From a virus, in the IMG/VR virus record IMGVR_UViG_3300025674_000051, positions 1 to 55,456 of that record: a stretch of 55,456 nt of DNA, one strand, 5' to 3'. The translations under genes and the position numbers were made by a program. Positions within the stretch are counted from its first letter, which is position 1. Each line of letters begins with the position of its first letter. Positions 41,858 through 52,551 of the stretch are shown here, piece by piece. Under the pieces are notes generated by a model. The model searched no databases. It had not been told where the DNA came from and saw nothing but the letters and a program-made list of their open reading frames with translations.

Positions 41858-44800
41858 TTAGAACTCGCCGCCATCTATGGTATCTGTCCAAATTGGTGTG
41901 TCATCGCCTGAATCTGTGACAGTTAGTATTTGGAACGATGTGCTAATATCGCTGCTGCCTGCTGCATCAGTAACTAGTAGTTGATTAGATCCATTACCGT
42001 ATACAATACCATTTGTAACAAAATTACTGCGTCCAGTACCACCATACTGTACTTCTAAGTCAGTTGTAAGTGTTAGTGTTCCCACTTCTGCATTTGTAAC
42101 AGTAATTTTGTTGTTAATACTATCGATGATCTCTGTACTATCATCTGCAAAAACACTTCCTCTAAATCCAGATGCATCCAAAATACCAGTTACAGTTAAG
42201 TCTTCGTCAACCTGTAAGCTAGTTTTAACAGTTGCTAATGTTTCACTTAATCTAAATTTTTCAGTAACAGCACCTGCAGACATTGTGCTAAACACCATGT
42301 CAAAGTCTTCTTGTGTACCTGTTATATCTTGTACAATACTATCAATTTGTCCACCTGTTTCAAAGTTGGCATTTGTTGTTTCAACTTCAAATTTCATACC
42401 AACACCAACACCTGCAACTGGTGTACCGCTTACACTATGATGAGCCAGTGTTACTGGATACACAATGTCATCTGCTGCACTATCTGGTGCATTTGAAACA
42501 ATTTTGAAATCATCAGGTGTTTCGATTGTGCCTGCTTTAATCAATAACTTATCAGTGTACAAATCTGTTAATTGCAGTGTTCCAGTTGTATCACCACCAA
42601 TAAATCCTTGTACAAATACATTTTCAGCAACACCTACACCACCTGCAATTGTTAGTGCACCTGTGTCGAATCTGTAACTAGTGCTGGTGTTTGCAATATC
42701 AACTTGTACTGTAGAATCAATATCTAAATCAGTGTTTGTTAACAGCATTCTTTGAGTGCCATTTGTGAAGAATTCTAATTGATCTTCATCCGAACCTGGT
42801 GTTGTTTCAGGTCTTATAAATGTGTCTTGGTCAACATCTTTTACGCCACCTAGTGATCCCCAGTTACTGCCATCGTATCCTTCAAACAAATTATCTTCAG
42901 AATTGAAGCGTATTTGACCAGTTGCTGCTGCTGTTCTTTCAGCAGTAGTACCAACTGGCAATTGAATGCTTGCAGTACTGTCAAAAATGAATATTTCATT
43001 GTTGAATGTGATTGTACCAGTACTTGCACCTATTGTAATATTATCAGCTGCACCAAATGCTTCAATAGTTTGAATGTTTTCATTTAACAATGTAAATGTA
43101 CCACTATCAACTCTTGTGCTAATACTTGTGCCGTTAACTTCAAGATTGTTTTCAGCAATAATATTTCGTTGTGCAGTGATATCCAATCCTGCAAACAGTG
43201 ATTTTTCTAAGCCAATACCGCCTACAACTTGCAATGCACCTTCTGTAGGAGCAGTTGCTTCTGATGTGTTTGCAATGCTTACAAACGGAGTCCCACCAAT
43301 TGCAATCTCTTCACTGCCGTTAGTTGTTTTGACATTCAAGTAAGGAGATGATGCTTGTCTAATTGTAAAAGATTCTGCTGTATTATCAGGAATATTAAAG
43401 TCTGCATCACCTGAAACATTTAATGTATCTAGTACAGCATCGTCACCAAATGTTAGTGAACCGTCAACTTGCATGTCTCCTGTAACAAAAACATTGCCGT
43501 CAATACCCACACCACCTGATACAACCAAGGCACCTGTTGTTGCACTTGTTGATTCAGTGGTATTTTGAATTTTTACCACTGGATTTGCACCAAACAGCAC
43601 TTCTTCTGTGCCGTCAGTTGTATTCAATTTAAAATAACTGTTTGCACCTTCTAGTATTTCAAATGCACCTGTAGTAGAATCATATACATTGTATGTTGCA
43701 TTTGCATTGACTGTAAGTGTGTCTACAACACTATCATTTGTACCAATAGTAACACTACCGTCAACATCAAGAGCTCCATTAATTAATGTGTCATTATAAA
43801 CTCTTAAATCACCTCTTACATTGAGATTTTTCTCAATGCCCATACCGCCTTCTATCACCAGTAAACCGCTATCTGGGCTGTTTGATTGAGTAGTGCCTTC
43901 AAATGTTATACTTGTTATAGTATCGTCTAAACGGAATGCTGTTGTGCTTAGATTCATTCTTTCTAAGCCATCAGTAACAAAACTTAGTTCATTTTCGTTT
44001 GAACCTGGAGAGCTTTCTGCTTCGATGTATGTGTTACCATCAACATCTCTAACACCGCCTAGTGTGTTCCAAGCAATACCATCGTAGCCTTCAAAAATAC
44101 CCAAGTCTGTGTTGAAGCGAATATAACCTTCTTCTGGTACACTTCCTCTTTCACCTGTTGTACCGGTTGGTATTTTCATATTATAGCTACTAGTAAATCT
44201 AATGTAATCATTGTTAACAATAAAGTTACCAGGTACAATACCCGAACTACCAAGTTGAATTTCTGTAGCATCACCGAACGCATTAACTGTTCCGGCAGTG
44301 TCATTAAACAAGCTCAAGTTTGCACTATTAGTGCTAACAATACTACCTTCAAAGAAAATATCTCCGCCGACGTTTAAGTTTTTACCAACACCTAAACCGC
44401 CGCCTACAACTAAAGAACCGTTGGTTTTATCTGTACTTTGTGATGTATTTAGAATTCTTATAACAGGCACATTACCAAATGCAACTGTTTCTTGTGCATC
44501 TCTAGTATCTATAGTAATGTAATCTTCAGTGTTCATTGTAATGTTGAACGCTTGTTGTAACTCGTCAGGTATAGTAATATCAACATCACCAACAATAGTT
44601 GTATTTCCACCTATATCTAGTGATCCTCCAACTATAACATCATGCCTAATTTCTGTGGTGCCCACTCCGTTAGCACCAATCGTTATAGAAGTTGCGCCGC
44701 CTGCAAAGTTTACAAAACTCGCATTGTCGTTGACAAGATTAACTATAGTAGATGTAGTGGTAATGTCGCCGCCGTCTACTGCAATATCCTGTTCAAATAC

Positions 44801-47800
44801 AACATCAGCTTCAACAGTTCCGCCTGTTAGCTTATTTAAATACCTATTTGTCAAGTAGTTTACAACTGCTGTTTGAGTTGGAACAGTATTTTGGTCTGCT
44901 GCACCTGTGCTTGCTGTTAGGTCACTGTTGTTACTAACTTCTTTAAGTTCCACACCTACAGGAATATTAAATCGTCTGAATGGTCCAATGGCAGCAATAC
45001 CTGATAGATTGATTTCTTCAGCGTTAAGTGTAATAGATCCTGTAAGTGCATTAACATTAAAATAGTTACCAACTTTAAAGTTACCAATTTGGTCAACAGT
45101 ACCGCCGGCAAAAACTTTACCATTATTAGTTTCAACAAACTCGTTTGCTGCTATAGGAGATCCACCAAAGAATGGAAGAGCATTATATGTAATACCTGCG
45201 CCTACATATTCAAATGCATGACCCGAAGTACTAACTGTACTTACTCGTTGCATACTGCCAAGAGTACCCTCTTGTACAGCCACTATACCTGGGAATAATG
45301 TAAGGTCTGCAACTCCACCGTATTGTGCATTTAACAATCTAATACTTTCGTCTTCGATAGCTTGTAAGTCATTAAGTATAGTTGTTCTTTGTGTTTTTAC
45401 AAGAGATGTAAGTCCTAAGTTGTCATAGTCGTGGTCAATTTCATATGGAAGATATGTAGTGCCGCCTAGTAGTATAACATCAGCAATCTTGTTTACCATA
45501 TTATTTGCATATGCTCCAGAAGTTGCACTTCCTCCTATTGTTCCATAAGTTTGCGTTTCAGTTGTACCAGATGATGCTGTAACTTTTAGGTTTTGAGCAA
45601 CACTTTCTAACACTTCACCTAGGTGTCTGTAAGATAGTTCTGTTATCGATTCTTGTCCTGCAATGACTGCATTACTGTAATAGGCTTCTGCTGCTCTACG
45701 TGTTTGCTTGTTACCGCCAAAGAGTGTATCATAAACTGCTGCATCTACTATGTATGCAGTATCTCTTTCACATTTTTCAACATTGTAGCTAAAAGAAATA
45801 ATATTATCGGTAATAAACGTAATAGTGTCTGATTTTATATTTTCAATATTATTTTCTAAACTATTACATACTTCATTTAATCCAAATTCGATCCAATCTG
45901 TATCTGGATTGCTATTTGATGGAGTAGTTTCTAAACCTGTTGAATCGCTAATAGCAGTAATAACAATATCAAATAATGCTCCTACTTCTTCACTTTCTGC
46001 AGATGAACCATATAATCCTGTTAGGTTTTGTGGTTCAGGATTTCCTGTTTCAGGAACAACTGCTGCACCTTGTACGACTTGTATTGCTACATCACGTAGA
46101 TGTTCAAGTGCATCTTGAGTTTCTCCTGTTTGTCCATATATTTGTATTACTCCATCGTCAAAGTAAGATCTAGTGGCTATTAGTACACTTCTGTTGCCTA
46201 AATAAAGAACATCGTGAGTAACAGCATCAATCAAATATCCTGTATCTCTTCTGCACTTTTCTTCACTATAACTGAACCCATTTAGTACTGTGTTGATGTA
46301 GTTAATGTTATCGTCTAATATTGCAGTTCTGTTAGTTTCTATTAAGGTTTTGCTTGTTAAAAGATTAGAAGTATTCCATGTATCGTCTAATGCTTCGTCG
46401 GCTGGCAATAACTCTAAAGTATTTGCTTTTACTACATCTCTAATAATATTAGCAAGTTCTGTTGATTTATTTGCTTCTTCACTTGATACAAGTCCAGCAG
46501 ATGTATCTTGCCCCGAGTATGCTTCAAGTAAAACATCATATGTGATAAGACCAAGTTGTTCCATAGCATTGCCTGTAGCAGTCCTTTGGTCTGCTGGAAG
46601 TTGACTTGTAGTACCAACAAAATATGCTTTTGCTGCTTCTTTTGTTGCAAGATTTGTGTTATAGTTTAGGTCATGACTTATAGCATCGATAATATAACCT
46701 AGGTCTCTACGGCATGTAGCTTCATTATATACCAATGTTGGTTCATTAGCTCTAATCCATAATATAACTTCATCTTCAATAAGTTTTCTATTGTTTTGTA
46801 CTTGTATTCTAGCATTTGTATGATCAATATTATTACCAGTTGATGTCCATGTTAATGCATCAGCATTTGCAGATCCATTGGTTAAAATATCTATTACTTC
46901 ATCAAATGCTGCACTTACTGCTGTGATACTCGGACTGTCTGATAATACAGCTAATGTTTGTGTTTTTAATCTTGTAACTGCGGCTATAGTTTCCACCAAC
47001 TGATCCGAAATAACAACACTTGATTGAGCTCTACGATATGATAACCCATTTAATACAGCCCAATAGTTTGTTCCTAATGTAAGATCTTTTATTATACCAT
47101 CTAAAATTAATCCACTATCTCTTCTGCATTTTTCGCTGTCATAGATAAAATATTGGTTGTTAATATGTAATACTGTTTCTTCTATTAAAAAGTTTTTATT
47201 ATCTTGTAAAAGTCTTGCTGTATCTATTCTTTCTTGACTTGCAGGAGTTGGTGACGGATAAGTTGTACCTTCGCTAGGTTCAACATCGTATTCTACAATG
47301 TTAAAAAAGTTTTCAAAACCTTCTGTTATACGAGTTGTAGCTGTAGCATTTGTAGTAACATATGACAATGCAGTATCTCTAACATATCTCATTGCCATTA
47401 TAGTTGCAGGGTTTTGATTTACATTAAAGTAGTTTGCTGTTGCTCTTTTGTATGCTTGAGCAGCAACTATCATATTATGATTAGTTCCTAATCTTGCATC
47501 TCTTAAAACAGCTTCTAATATTAACTCAACATCTCTTTGACACTTATCTTGGTCGTAAGTAAAAGCTGGATAGTTTGCAAGAACAAAATCTGTTGTTTCT
47601 CTACCTAATGATTGTCTTGAACCATATACTGTTATACCTGCAACTTCTACATCATTTGATGCCCAAGTTAAATCTGGTAACACTTGAGTTTCAAGATTGT
47701 CTAGATCTCCATCATTAAGAACATCTATTATTATTTGCACTAAAACGGAAGCTAAGTTTGCTTGTGTACCTGATGCTGGAGCACCAGTAGTATCTTGAGT

Positions 47801-50800
47801 TTCATCATTTCCATTAGATCTAACAACTGCTCCTTCAAGTATAATTTGACTTACAACTGTTTGCAATCTTTCATATGCGGCTATTGTTGCAGTCACTTCT
47901 GCACTGTCAGTTCCTAACTGGTTTACTGTACCTACAAAATAAGATTGAGCACATATTCGAGTTGCAGAATTGCCGCCATACATAATATCATATGCTAGTG
48001 CATCAACAATATATCCTACATCTCTTTTACATTTTCTTTCATTGTAGCCATTACCATTATCGTAAACGCTAGGATAGTTTACATTAACATATGCTGCTAT
48101 TTCTTCTTGGATAAACTTTCTATTTGCTACAAGTTGTCCAACTGCATTTGGTAGATTTGAACTAGCACCAGTTGGTGTTGGATAACTTAATGTATCTGCG
48201 TTAGTGATGTTTACATCGATTTCTTCTAATACATCAACTTTGATTGCAGGCATATTATCTTGCCAGTTATTAAATGCGTATATAAGATTTTGATCTGTAA
48301 TGTGAGCTATACTTGGCTCTGTTAGTGTTGGTAAAGCCGAAGTACTACCTGCTTCAAGAACGTCTATTACAATTTGTACTAATGACCCTACTTCGTCAAC
48401 TTCAGACGATGATGCTGGATTTGTAGTTACTTGCTGACCTGAATATGTTTCTAATATTATGTTTTGCATAATATTAATCAATTCGTTATAAGCATCAATA
48501 GTTGCTGTTACTTCGTCTGTGCTTCCTAGTTGACTTACTGTTCCAACAAAGTAAGCATCGGCTGCTCTACGTGTAGCAAAGTTGCCTCCGTATTGTACGT
48601 CAAAACACACTGCATCTGTAATAAACTTTACATCTCTTTCACATGTTGCACTATCGTATGTTAAACTTGGGTAATAAGTTGCAATCCATGTTGTTAACTC
48701 AGAAGCAATATAATCTCTGTTAAGTTGTAGTAGTTCTCTAGCGTATCTTTTGTTTACATCAACACCAGGATCTGTATATGTTATTGCATCTACTACATTA
48801 GCATCTTGACTACTATCAGCATTAGAAATAATATCAATAATTTCATCAAATGCAGCTTCACTTCTAGTTACTGCTGTGTTGCTTAATGTCATATATGTAT
48901 TTGAGGCAATATCTTTCATGTATTGATATGTGCGAATAGTTTGTTGGAACTGGCTGCTTAAAACATATGCACTTGGTGCCCTTTGATAACTCAATCCTGT
49001 TGTTACTGCATTATAGTTAGTATTAAGTATAACATCCCACGCAACACTATCTACAACATATCCAATATCTCTTTCACATTTATCTTTATTAAAGTTTAAG
49101 CCTGCAAAAATATCCAAAAACTCTGTAAACAAGTTATTAACACGAGTTACTGCTGTTGGTGATCCTGAAACAGCACTAATAGCTAAAATACTATCTCTGG
49201 TATTTTCAAATGTTGCTTTTGAAACTTCATATTGAATATCTGACGAAACTTTACTAGCATTTGCTCTCGCATAACTTAGTGCAGCAAATATTGTTCTAAC
49301 ATTACTTCCTGTTGCAAGATCGTAACCTATAGCTTCAACTAATAGTTCTGTGTCTCTTTCACATTTTGCTTGATTGTATGACAGATTAGAAAACTGATTA
49401 GAAATATAGTTTGTTAGTTCGTTAACTATAAAATCTTTATTTGCAACAATGTTATCTGCTGCTGCTCTAGTACCTTCGTCTACTAGTGTATTAGTTCCTA
49501 AATCAATGTCAGGTGCAGCAGTGCTATCTCCTTGATTTAGATAAGACACTATTTCTGCAAAACGTTCTATTATAAAATATCTTGCATCTTCGTTAAGTGG
49601 GTCACTGTCAGGTATACGAGCAAGCATTTCGTCTCTAGCTGCTTCAATGCCATATATAGTTGGAGCAAGTTGTGCTGCAATAACTTTATTTGCTCTTGCA
49701 CGTAAATAGCTTCTACCAGCTGCTAACGATTGATAGTTTGTTCCTAATGCTAAATCTCCAACTACAGCATCTACAATACGTCTAACATCGCGTCTACATA
49801 CTGATTCGTTGTATATAAAAGGTTGTGTGGTAATATTAGTATTTGTTACATAGTATCCTTGTGAATCACCTTCAAAAGTTATTATACTACCAGTCTGAGG
49901 TATATCTCTTAATCCGTTTACAGTAATAACTTGATTAGTCACAAGATTAGCAGTAGCAGTTGCAATAACATCATAGCCGCCGCCAACTAGACTAACATTT
50001 GGCACTCTATCATAACCACTACCTTGATCTGTAATAGTTATAGCGGTAATTTGTCCTGTTGTAGCGTCTAACGATGCTGTGCCTGTAGCTGTAACACCAT
50101 TTATATCACCTAGTGGCGGATCTATTACAACAGTCGGTGCAGTAGTATAGTTAGCACCAGTATTGTTCATAGTAATACTACCCACACTTGAATAATAATC
50201 TTGGATTGGTCTAGCGGTGGTAAAGACTTTGTCAAATACACCGTCTGCAATAATAGCATATGTACCAAAGTCACTAACTGAGTTTGAAATACTTAGATAA
50301 CCACCTTTGGTTGCTTGGAAGCCAACTCTTGTAAAAACAGAGAAGCAGCTAACAATCTGTGTATAACCTTCGTTTGTAATATGGAACCCAATACCACCTT
50401 GTGCAATTTGTGTAAATGCATCAGCAACAAAAGATTTGACTAAGCTGTCAGGATGATATTGATTGCCATCAACTAGCATACCGTTGCCGCCACCTGTGGT
50501 ATTAACACGTTTACCTAAAGGAACATTTGGATCATTTTCAATAGGTCTAGCGCCAGGGTTTACACCTTCAATTTGAACAGTTTCAAAAGGTATAAATTCA
50601 GTACCGTCATTAAGCCAAGGACCGTTCATGTTAGTGCAGTTTTGTACATATGGTGAAACAGTTACAAGTGCATTTGGTTTAATCTCAGCGCACCAACCTG
50701 GATCACGCAATGCTCTAAATGTAAGTTGGAATAGATAACATGCATTATCCATAAAAAATATTGTTTGTGTATTATTTTTTGGATATATTTGTGTATTACG

Positions 50801-51163
50801 TAAACTATCACCTCTAACTGTTTGACGAGCTTTAAGAGTAATAGGATTTTCTTCATAGTAATCTCCAGGAGCAACTTGTATAGTTGCACCAGCAGGAGCA
50901 GCATCAACTGCTGCTTTTACAGTTCTTTTTGCCTGTCCTGGTCCAGCACCTGTTCCTGTATTAGAATCATTACCTTCTAAGCTAACGTAGTATACAAGTT
51001 GGTTTGTTGCGCCTGGACTATTTCCAGTAACATTTAAGTTTCCATCAATCCTTACTTCTTTACCTGCTAACGGTTTTATGTCAATGCTACCATCAGCATT
51101 TAATACAAAAGACTGATCTTTAACTTTTCTTTCGTGTAATATCTGCTTCTTTAAATACTTCAT
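41858..51163 (-). CDS. Giant tail fibre-like protein with ten KC-x-RD repeats
   Basis: A 3101-residue protein. An N-terminal segment (YLKKQILHERKVKDQSFVLN, then GSIDIKPLAGKEVRIDGNLN) precedes a pectate-lyase-like beta-helix (YYVSLEGNDSNTGTGAGPGQ, APGDYYEENPITL, TVRGDSLRNTQIYP) paralogous to that of the 3926 aa fibre. Ten helical repeats of 120-190 residues follow, each opening with Y-(N/D)-x3-C-x-RD-x3-(I/L)-x-(D/E)-A. The C-terminal third alternates beta modules with motifs such as LVVSGGVGIDGNVFV and GYIRFNTDLGIFEGYDG. No S74 domain is present. It overlaps the 110 aa gene by one base (TAATG), so it belongs to the operon from the late box at 52989-52996. It is probably a fibre partner of the 3926 aa protein. 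Confidence 0.88.
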   Translation of the reverse strand: MKYLKKQILHERKVKDQSFVLNADGSIDIKPLAGKEVRIDGNLNVTGNSPGATNQLVYYVSLEGNDSNTGTGAGPGQAKRTVKAAVDAAPAGATIQVAPGDYYEENPITLKARQTVRGDSLRNTQIYPKNNTQTIFFMDNACYLFQLTFRALRDPGWCAEIKPNALVTVSPYVQNCTNMNGPWLNDGTEFIPFETVQIEGVNPGARPIENDPNVPLGKRVNTTGGGNGMLVDGNQYHPDSLVKSFVADAFTQIAQGGIGFHITNEGYTQIVSCFSVFTRVGFQATKGGYLSISNSVSDFGTYAIIADGVFDKVFTTARPIQDYYSSVGSITMNNTGANYTTAPTVVIDPPLGDINGVTATGTASLDATTGQITAITITDQGSGYDRVPNVSLVGGGYDVIATATANLVTNQVITVNGLRDIPQTGSIITFEGDSQGYYVTNTNITTQPFIYNESVCRRDVRRIVDAVVGDLALGTNYQSLAAGRSYLRARANKVIAAQLAPTIYGIEAARDEMLARIPDSDPLNEDARYFIIERFAEIVSYLNQGDSTAAPDIDLGTNTLVDEGTRAAADNIVANKDFIVNELTNYISNQFSNLSYNQAKCERDTELLVEAIGYDLATGSNVRTIFAALSYARANASKVSSDIQYEVSKATFENTRDSILAISAVSGSPTAVTRVNNLFTEFLDIFAGLNFNKDKCERDIGYVVDSVAWDVILNTNYNAVTTGLSYQRAPSAYVLSSQFQQTIRTYQYMKDIASNTYMTLSNTAVTRSEAAFDEIIDIISNADSSQDANVVDAITYTDPGVDVNKRYARELLQLNRDYIASELTTWIATYYPSLTYDSATCERDVKFITDAVCFDVQYGGNFATRRAADAYFVGTVSQLGSTDEVTATIDAYNELINIMQNIILETYSGQQVTTNPASSSEVDEVGSLVQIVIDVLEAGSTSALPTLTEPSIAHITDQNLIYAFNNWQDNMPAIKVDVLEEIDVNITNADTLSYPTPTGASSNLPNAVGQLVANRKFIQEEIAAYVNVNYPSVYDNGNGYNERKCKRDVGYIVDALAYDIMYGGNSATRICAQSYFVGTVNQLGTDSAEVTATIAAYERLQTVVSQIILEGAVVRSNGNDETQDTTGAPASGTQANLASVLVQIIIDVLNDGDLDNLETQVLPDLTWASNDVEVAGITVYGSRQSLGRETTDFVLANYPAFTYDQDKCQRDVELILEAVLRDARLGTNHNMIVAAQAYKRATANYFNVNQNPATIMAMRYVRDTALSYVTTNATATTRITEGFENFFNIVEYDVEPSEGTTYPSPTPASQERIDTARLLQDNKNFLIEETVLHINNQYFIYDSEKCRRDSGLILDGIIKDLTLGTNYWAVLNGLSYRRAQSSVVISDQLVETIAAVTRLKTQTLAVLSDSPSITAVSAAFDEVIDILTNGSANADALTWTSTGNNIDHTNARIQVQNNRKLIEDEVILWIRANEPTLVYNEATCRRDLGYIIDAISHDLNYNTNLATKEAAKAYFVGTTSQLPADQRTATGNAMEQLGLITYDVLLEAYSGQDTSAGLVSSEEANKSTELANIIRDVVKANTLELLPADEALDDTWNTSNLLTSKTLIETNRTAILDDNINYINTVLNGFSYSEEKCRRDTGYLIDAVTHDVLYLGNRSVLIATRSYFDDGVIQIYGQTGETQDALEHLRDVAIQVVQGAAVVPETGNPEPQNLTGLYGSSAESEEVGALFDIVITAISDSTGLETTPSNSNPDTDWIEFGLNEVCNSLENNIENIKSDTITFITDNIISFSYNVEKCERDTAYIVDAAVYDTLFGGNKQTRRAAEAYYSNAVIAGQESITELSYRHLGEVLESVAQNLKVTASSGTTETQTYGTIGGSATSGAYANNMVNKIADVILLGGTTYLPYEIDHDYDNLGLTSLVKTQRTTILNDLQAIEDESIRLLNAQYGGVADLTLFPGIVAVQEGTLGSMQRVSTVSTSGHAFEYVGAGITYNALPFFGGSPIAANEFVETNNGKVFAGGTVDQIGNFKVGNYFNVNALTGSITLNAEEINLSGIAAIGPFRRFNIPVGVELKEVSNNSDLTASTGAADQNTVPTQTAVVNYLTNRYLNKLTGGTVEADVVFEQDIAVDGGDITTTSTIVNLVNDNASFVNFAGGATSITIGANGVGTTEIRHDVIVGGSLDIGGNTTIVGDVDITIPDELQQAFNITMNTEDYITIDTRDAQETVAFGNVPVIRILNTSQSTDKTNGSLVVGGGLGVGKNLNVGGDIFFEGSIVSTNSANLSLFNDTAGTVNAFGDATEIQLGSSGIVPGNFIVNNDYIRFTSSYNMKIPTGTTGERGSVPEEGYIRFNTDLGIFEGYDGIAWNTLGGVRDVDGNTYIEAESSPGSNENELSFVTDGLERMNLSTTAFRLDDTITSITFEGTTQSNSPDSGLLVIEGGMGIEKNLNVRGDLRVYNDTLINGALDVDGSVTIGTNDSVVDTLTVNANATYNVYDSTTGAFEILEGANSYFKLNTTDGTEEVLFGANPVVKIQNTTESTSATTGALVVSGGVGIDGNVFVTGDMQVDGSLTFGDDAVLDTLNVSGDADFNIPDNTAESFTIRQASSPYLNVKTTNGSEEIAIGGTPFVSIANTSEATAPTEGALQVVGGIGLEKSLFAGLDITAQRNIIAENNLEVNGTSISTRVDSGTFTLLNENIQTIEAFGAADNITIGASTGTITFNNEIFIFDSTASIQLPVGTTAERTAAATGQIRFNSEDNLFEGYDGSNWGSLGGVKDVDQDTFIRPETTPGSDEDQLEFFTNGTQRMLLTNTDLDIDSTVQVDIANTSTSYRFDTGALTIAGGVGVAENVFVQGFIGGDTTGTLQLTDLYTDKLLIKAGTIETPDDFKIVSNAPDSAADDIVYPVTLAHHSVSGTPVAGVGVGMKFEVETTNANFETGGQIDSIVQDITGTQEDFDMVFSTMSAGAVTEKFRLSETLATVKTSLQVDEDLTVTGILDASGFRGSVFADDSTEIIDSINNKITVTNAEVGTLTLTTDLEVQYGGTGRSNFVTNGIVYGNGSNQLLVTDAAGSSDISTSFQILTVTDSGDDTPIWTDTIDGGEF
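45700..49850 (-). repeat. Ten cysteine-containing KC-x-RD helical repeats
   Basis: The repeat openings lie near 49790, 49360, 49070, 48640, 48030, 47540, 47120, 46710, 46250 and 45770. Examples are ESVCRRDVRRIVDAVVGD, QAKCERDTELLVEAIGYD and VEKCERDTAYIVDAAVYD. Each unit keeps one Cys, an Arg-Asp pair and a later x-G-x-N-x5-A-x3-Y motif. Confidence 0.88.
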
Positions 51164-51495
51164 TATACTTCCAAATAACTAATAGTTGCACTAAGTTTGT
51201 CATCGTCGGGGCTGTTTAATATCACCCTATCACCTTCTTCTAATATTAATCTTTCAACATTAAAAGTAAATGTTTCTTGCGCAGGTAATGAAACATTGTT
51301 CAATACTAGATTGGTACTTGACTTAACTCCACCAGATCCTTTAATAACATACATATTAAAAGAACTGTCGTTTATACTATTAGTTGATGTTCCGTAGTTA
51401 CAAACTAGTAAGGTGGTTATAGCATACTTTTTACCAGCCGGAACTGATAATGCAGTTGTATCTGTTGATAGTATTAATACGTTGTTTATTGCCAT
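51163..51495 (-). CDS. Small beta-rich virion protein, 110 aa
   Basis: The N-terminus AINNVLILSTDTTALSVPAG and the alternating hydrophobic pattern (YAITTLLVCNYGTS, SFNMYVIKG, TFTFNVERLILEEGDRVILN) indicate a single beta-sandwich. Small proteins of this type accompany fibre genes in marine phages, but I know no assigned function. It has a GGATT-type Shine-Dalgarno, lies 11 bases after the 344 aa gene, and its stop overlaps the start of the 3101 aa fibre. A fibre connector or cap is inferred from location. Confidence 0.65.
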   Translation of the reverse strand: MAINNVLILSTDTTALSVPAGKKYAITTLLVCNYGTSTNSINDSSFNMYVIKGSGGVKSSTNLVLNNVSLPAQETFTFNVERLILEEGDRVILNSPDDDKLSATISYLEV

Positions 51496-51506
51496 AATCT
51501 AATCCT

Positions 51507-52541
51507 TTAAAAAATAATACTGTAGAGTAATGCTTTGTTCCTACTAATAAGTTCGTCGTTTGTGCTATTTTCGTTTATAAAAAATATACCAGTTCCGCCG
51601 TCAGCCTCGCTTTTAGAATATAACTTAACTCCATCAGAAGGTGCTAACGGATCTGTTATTTTTTCAAATTGAACAGGAAAGTTTGTTATAATAGAACCTG
51701 TACCGTTTGCAGATATCCTTGTATCACCATTTAGGTTTGTTGTTCCAAAGTTTCCTGTTGAAAACTGATAGTCAAATATTTCAGCAAATGCTGTTTTAAA
51801 CGATGCATTGATTATGCCATCAATACTTATTTCAACTTTACTAATAGCTTGGGCAGGATCATCTGCATCATATGCTGTAACTCTTGTATCTGAGTCTTGT
51901 AAAGCAGCAATCCTATCTGAATAGTTAAATGCAAGATAACTTTTAACATAATCTTTAACACTACGAATATTTGGTATAATATCATCATCAACCGGTTGTG
52001 CTAATCTGTCTGGTGTGCTTGGATTATATATGATTAAGTTAGTGCCAGCATCGTATTGAAAAATTTGTTTTTCATAATCAGTAGTGCCTGTTACACTTAC
52101 ATACCCTGTTCCATTTTCACCAAGTAAGTACAGATTTTCGTTAGGATCTGCTTTAATACTTGCAACATGTATACCTACAAGATTTCCATTAGCCTCAGCA
52201 AAACTAAATGCTCCGGGCTGTGTATCATTGCCACCTGCATCAATAGTAGTTAGACTTTCATTCCACAGTAGTTGTGCGTCTGTTAGAGAACCACGATCAA
52301 TAATTAAACCAGCAGTTGTAAGACTAACACCTGCGCCAGTCTCGCCGCTATTAACTGTGATAGTGTTATCAGAAACAACCAAATCTGACGAACCAACTGT
52401 TGTTGTTGCACCTAATACATTTAAGTTACCATTAATAGTAACTGTACCTGTGCTATCAACAGTATCAAAAGTAAAGTTTCCACCAGGGGCAATCCTTACT
52501 TTGTATTCGCTAATCTGATCATACTGCTCTAACTTTAACAT
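51507..52541 (-). CDS. Short fibre-like structural protein, 344 aa
   Basis: The N-terminal 130 residues (TVTINGNLNVLGATTTVGSS, then DLVVSDNTITVNSGETGAGV) use the same beta module that recurs in both giant fibres. The middle contains DYEKQIFQYDAGTNLIIYNP and a helical DIIPNIRSVKDYVKSYLAF, and the C-terminus has IFFINENSTNDELISRNKAL. It is probably a short fibre or a fibre adaptor at the tail. Its Shine-Dalgarno AAGGAGAGATAG lies before ATG 52541. It sits in the operon 117 aa, 344 aa, 110 aa, 3101 aa. The family is recognised only at module level. Confidence 0.7.
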   Translation of the reverse strand: MLKLEQYDQISEYKVRIAPGGNFTFDTVDSTGTVTINGNLNVLGATTTVGSSDLVVSDNTITVNSGETGAGVSLTTAGLIIDRGSLTDAQLLWNESLTTIDAGGNDTQPGAFSFAEANGNLVGIHVASIKADPNENLYLLGENGTGYVSVTGTTDYEKQIFQYDAGTNLIIYNPSTPDRLAQPVDDDIIPNIRSVKDYVKSYLAFNYSDRIAALQDSDTRVTAYDADDPAQAISKVEISIDGIINASFKTAFAEIFDYQFSTGNFGTTNLNGDTRISANGTGSIITNFPVQFEKITDPLAPSDGVKLYSKSEADGGTGIFFINENSTNDELISRNKALLYSIIF

Positions 52542-52551
52542 CTATCTCTCC

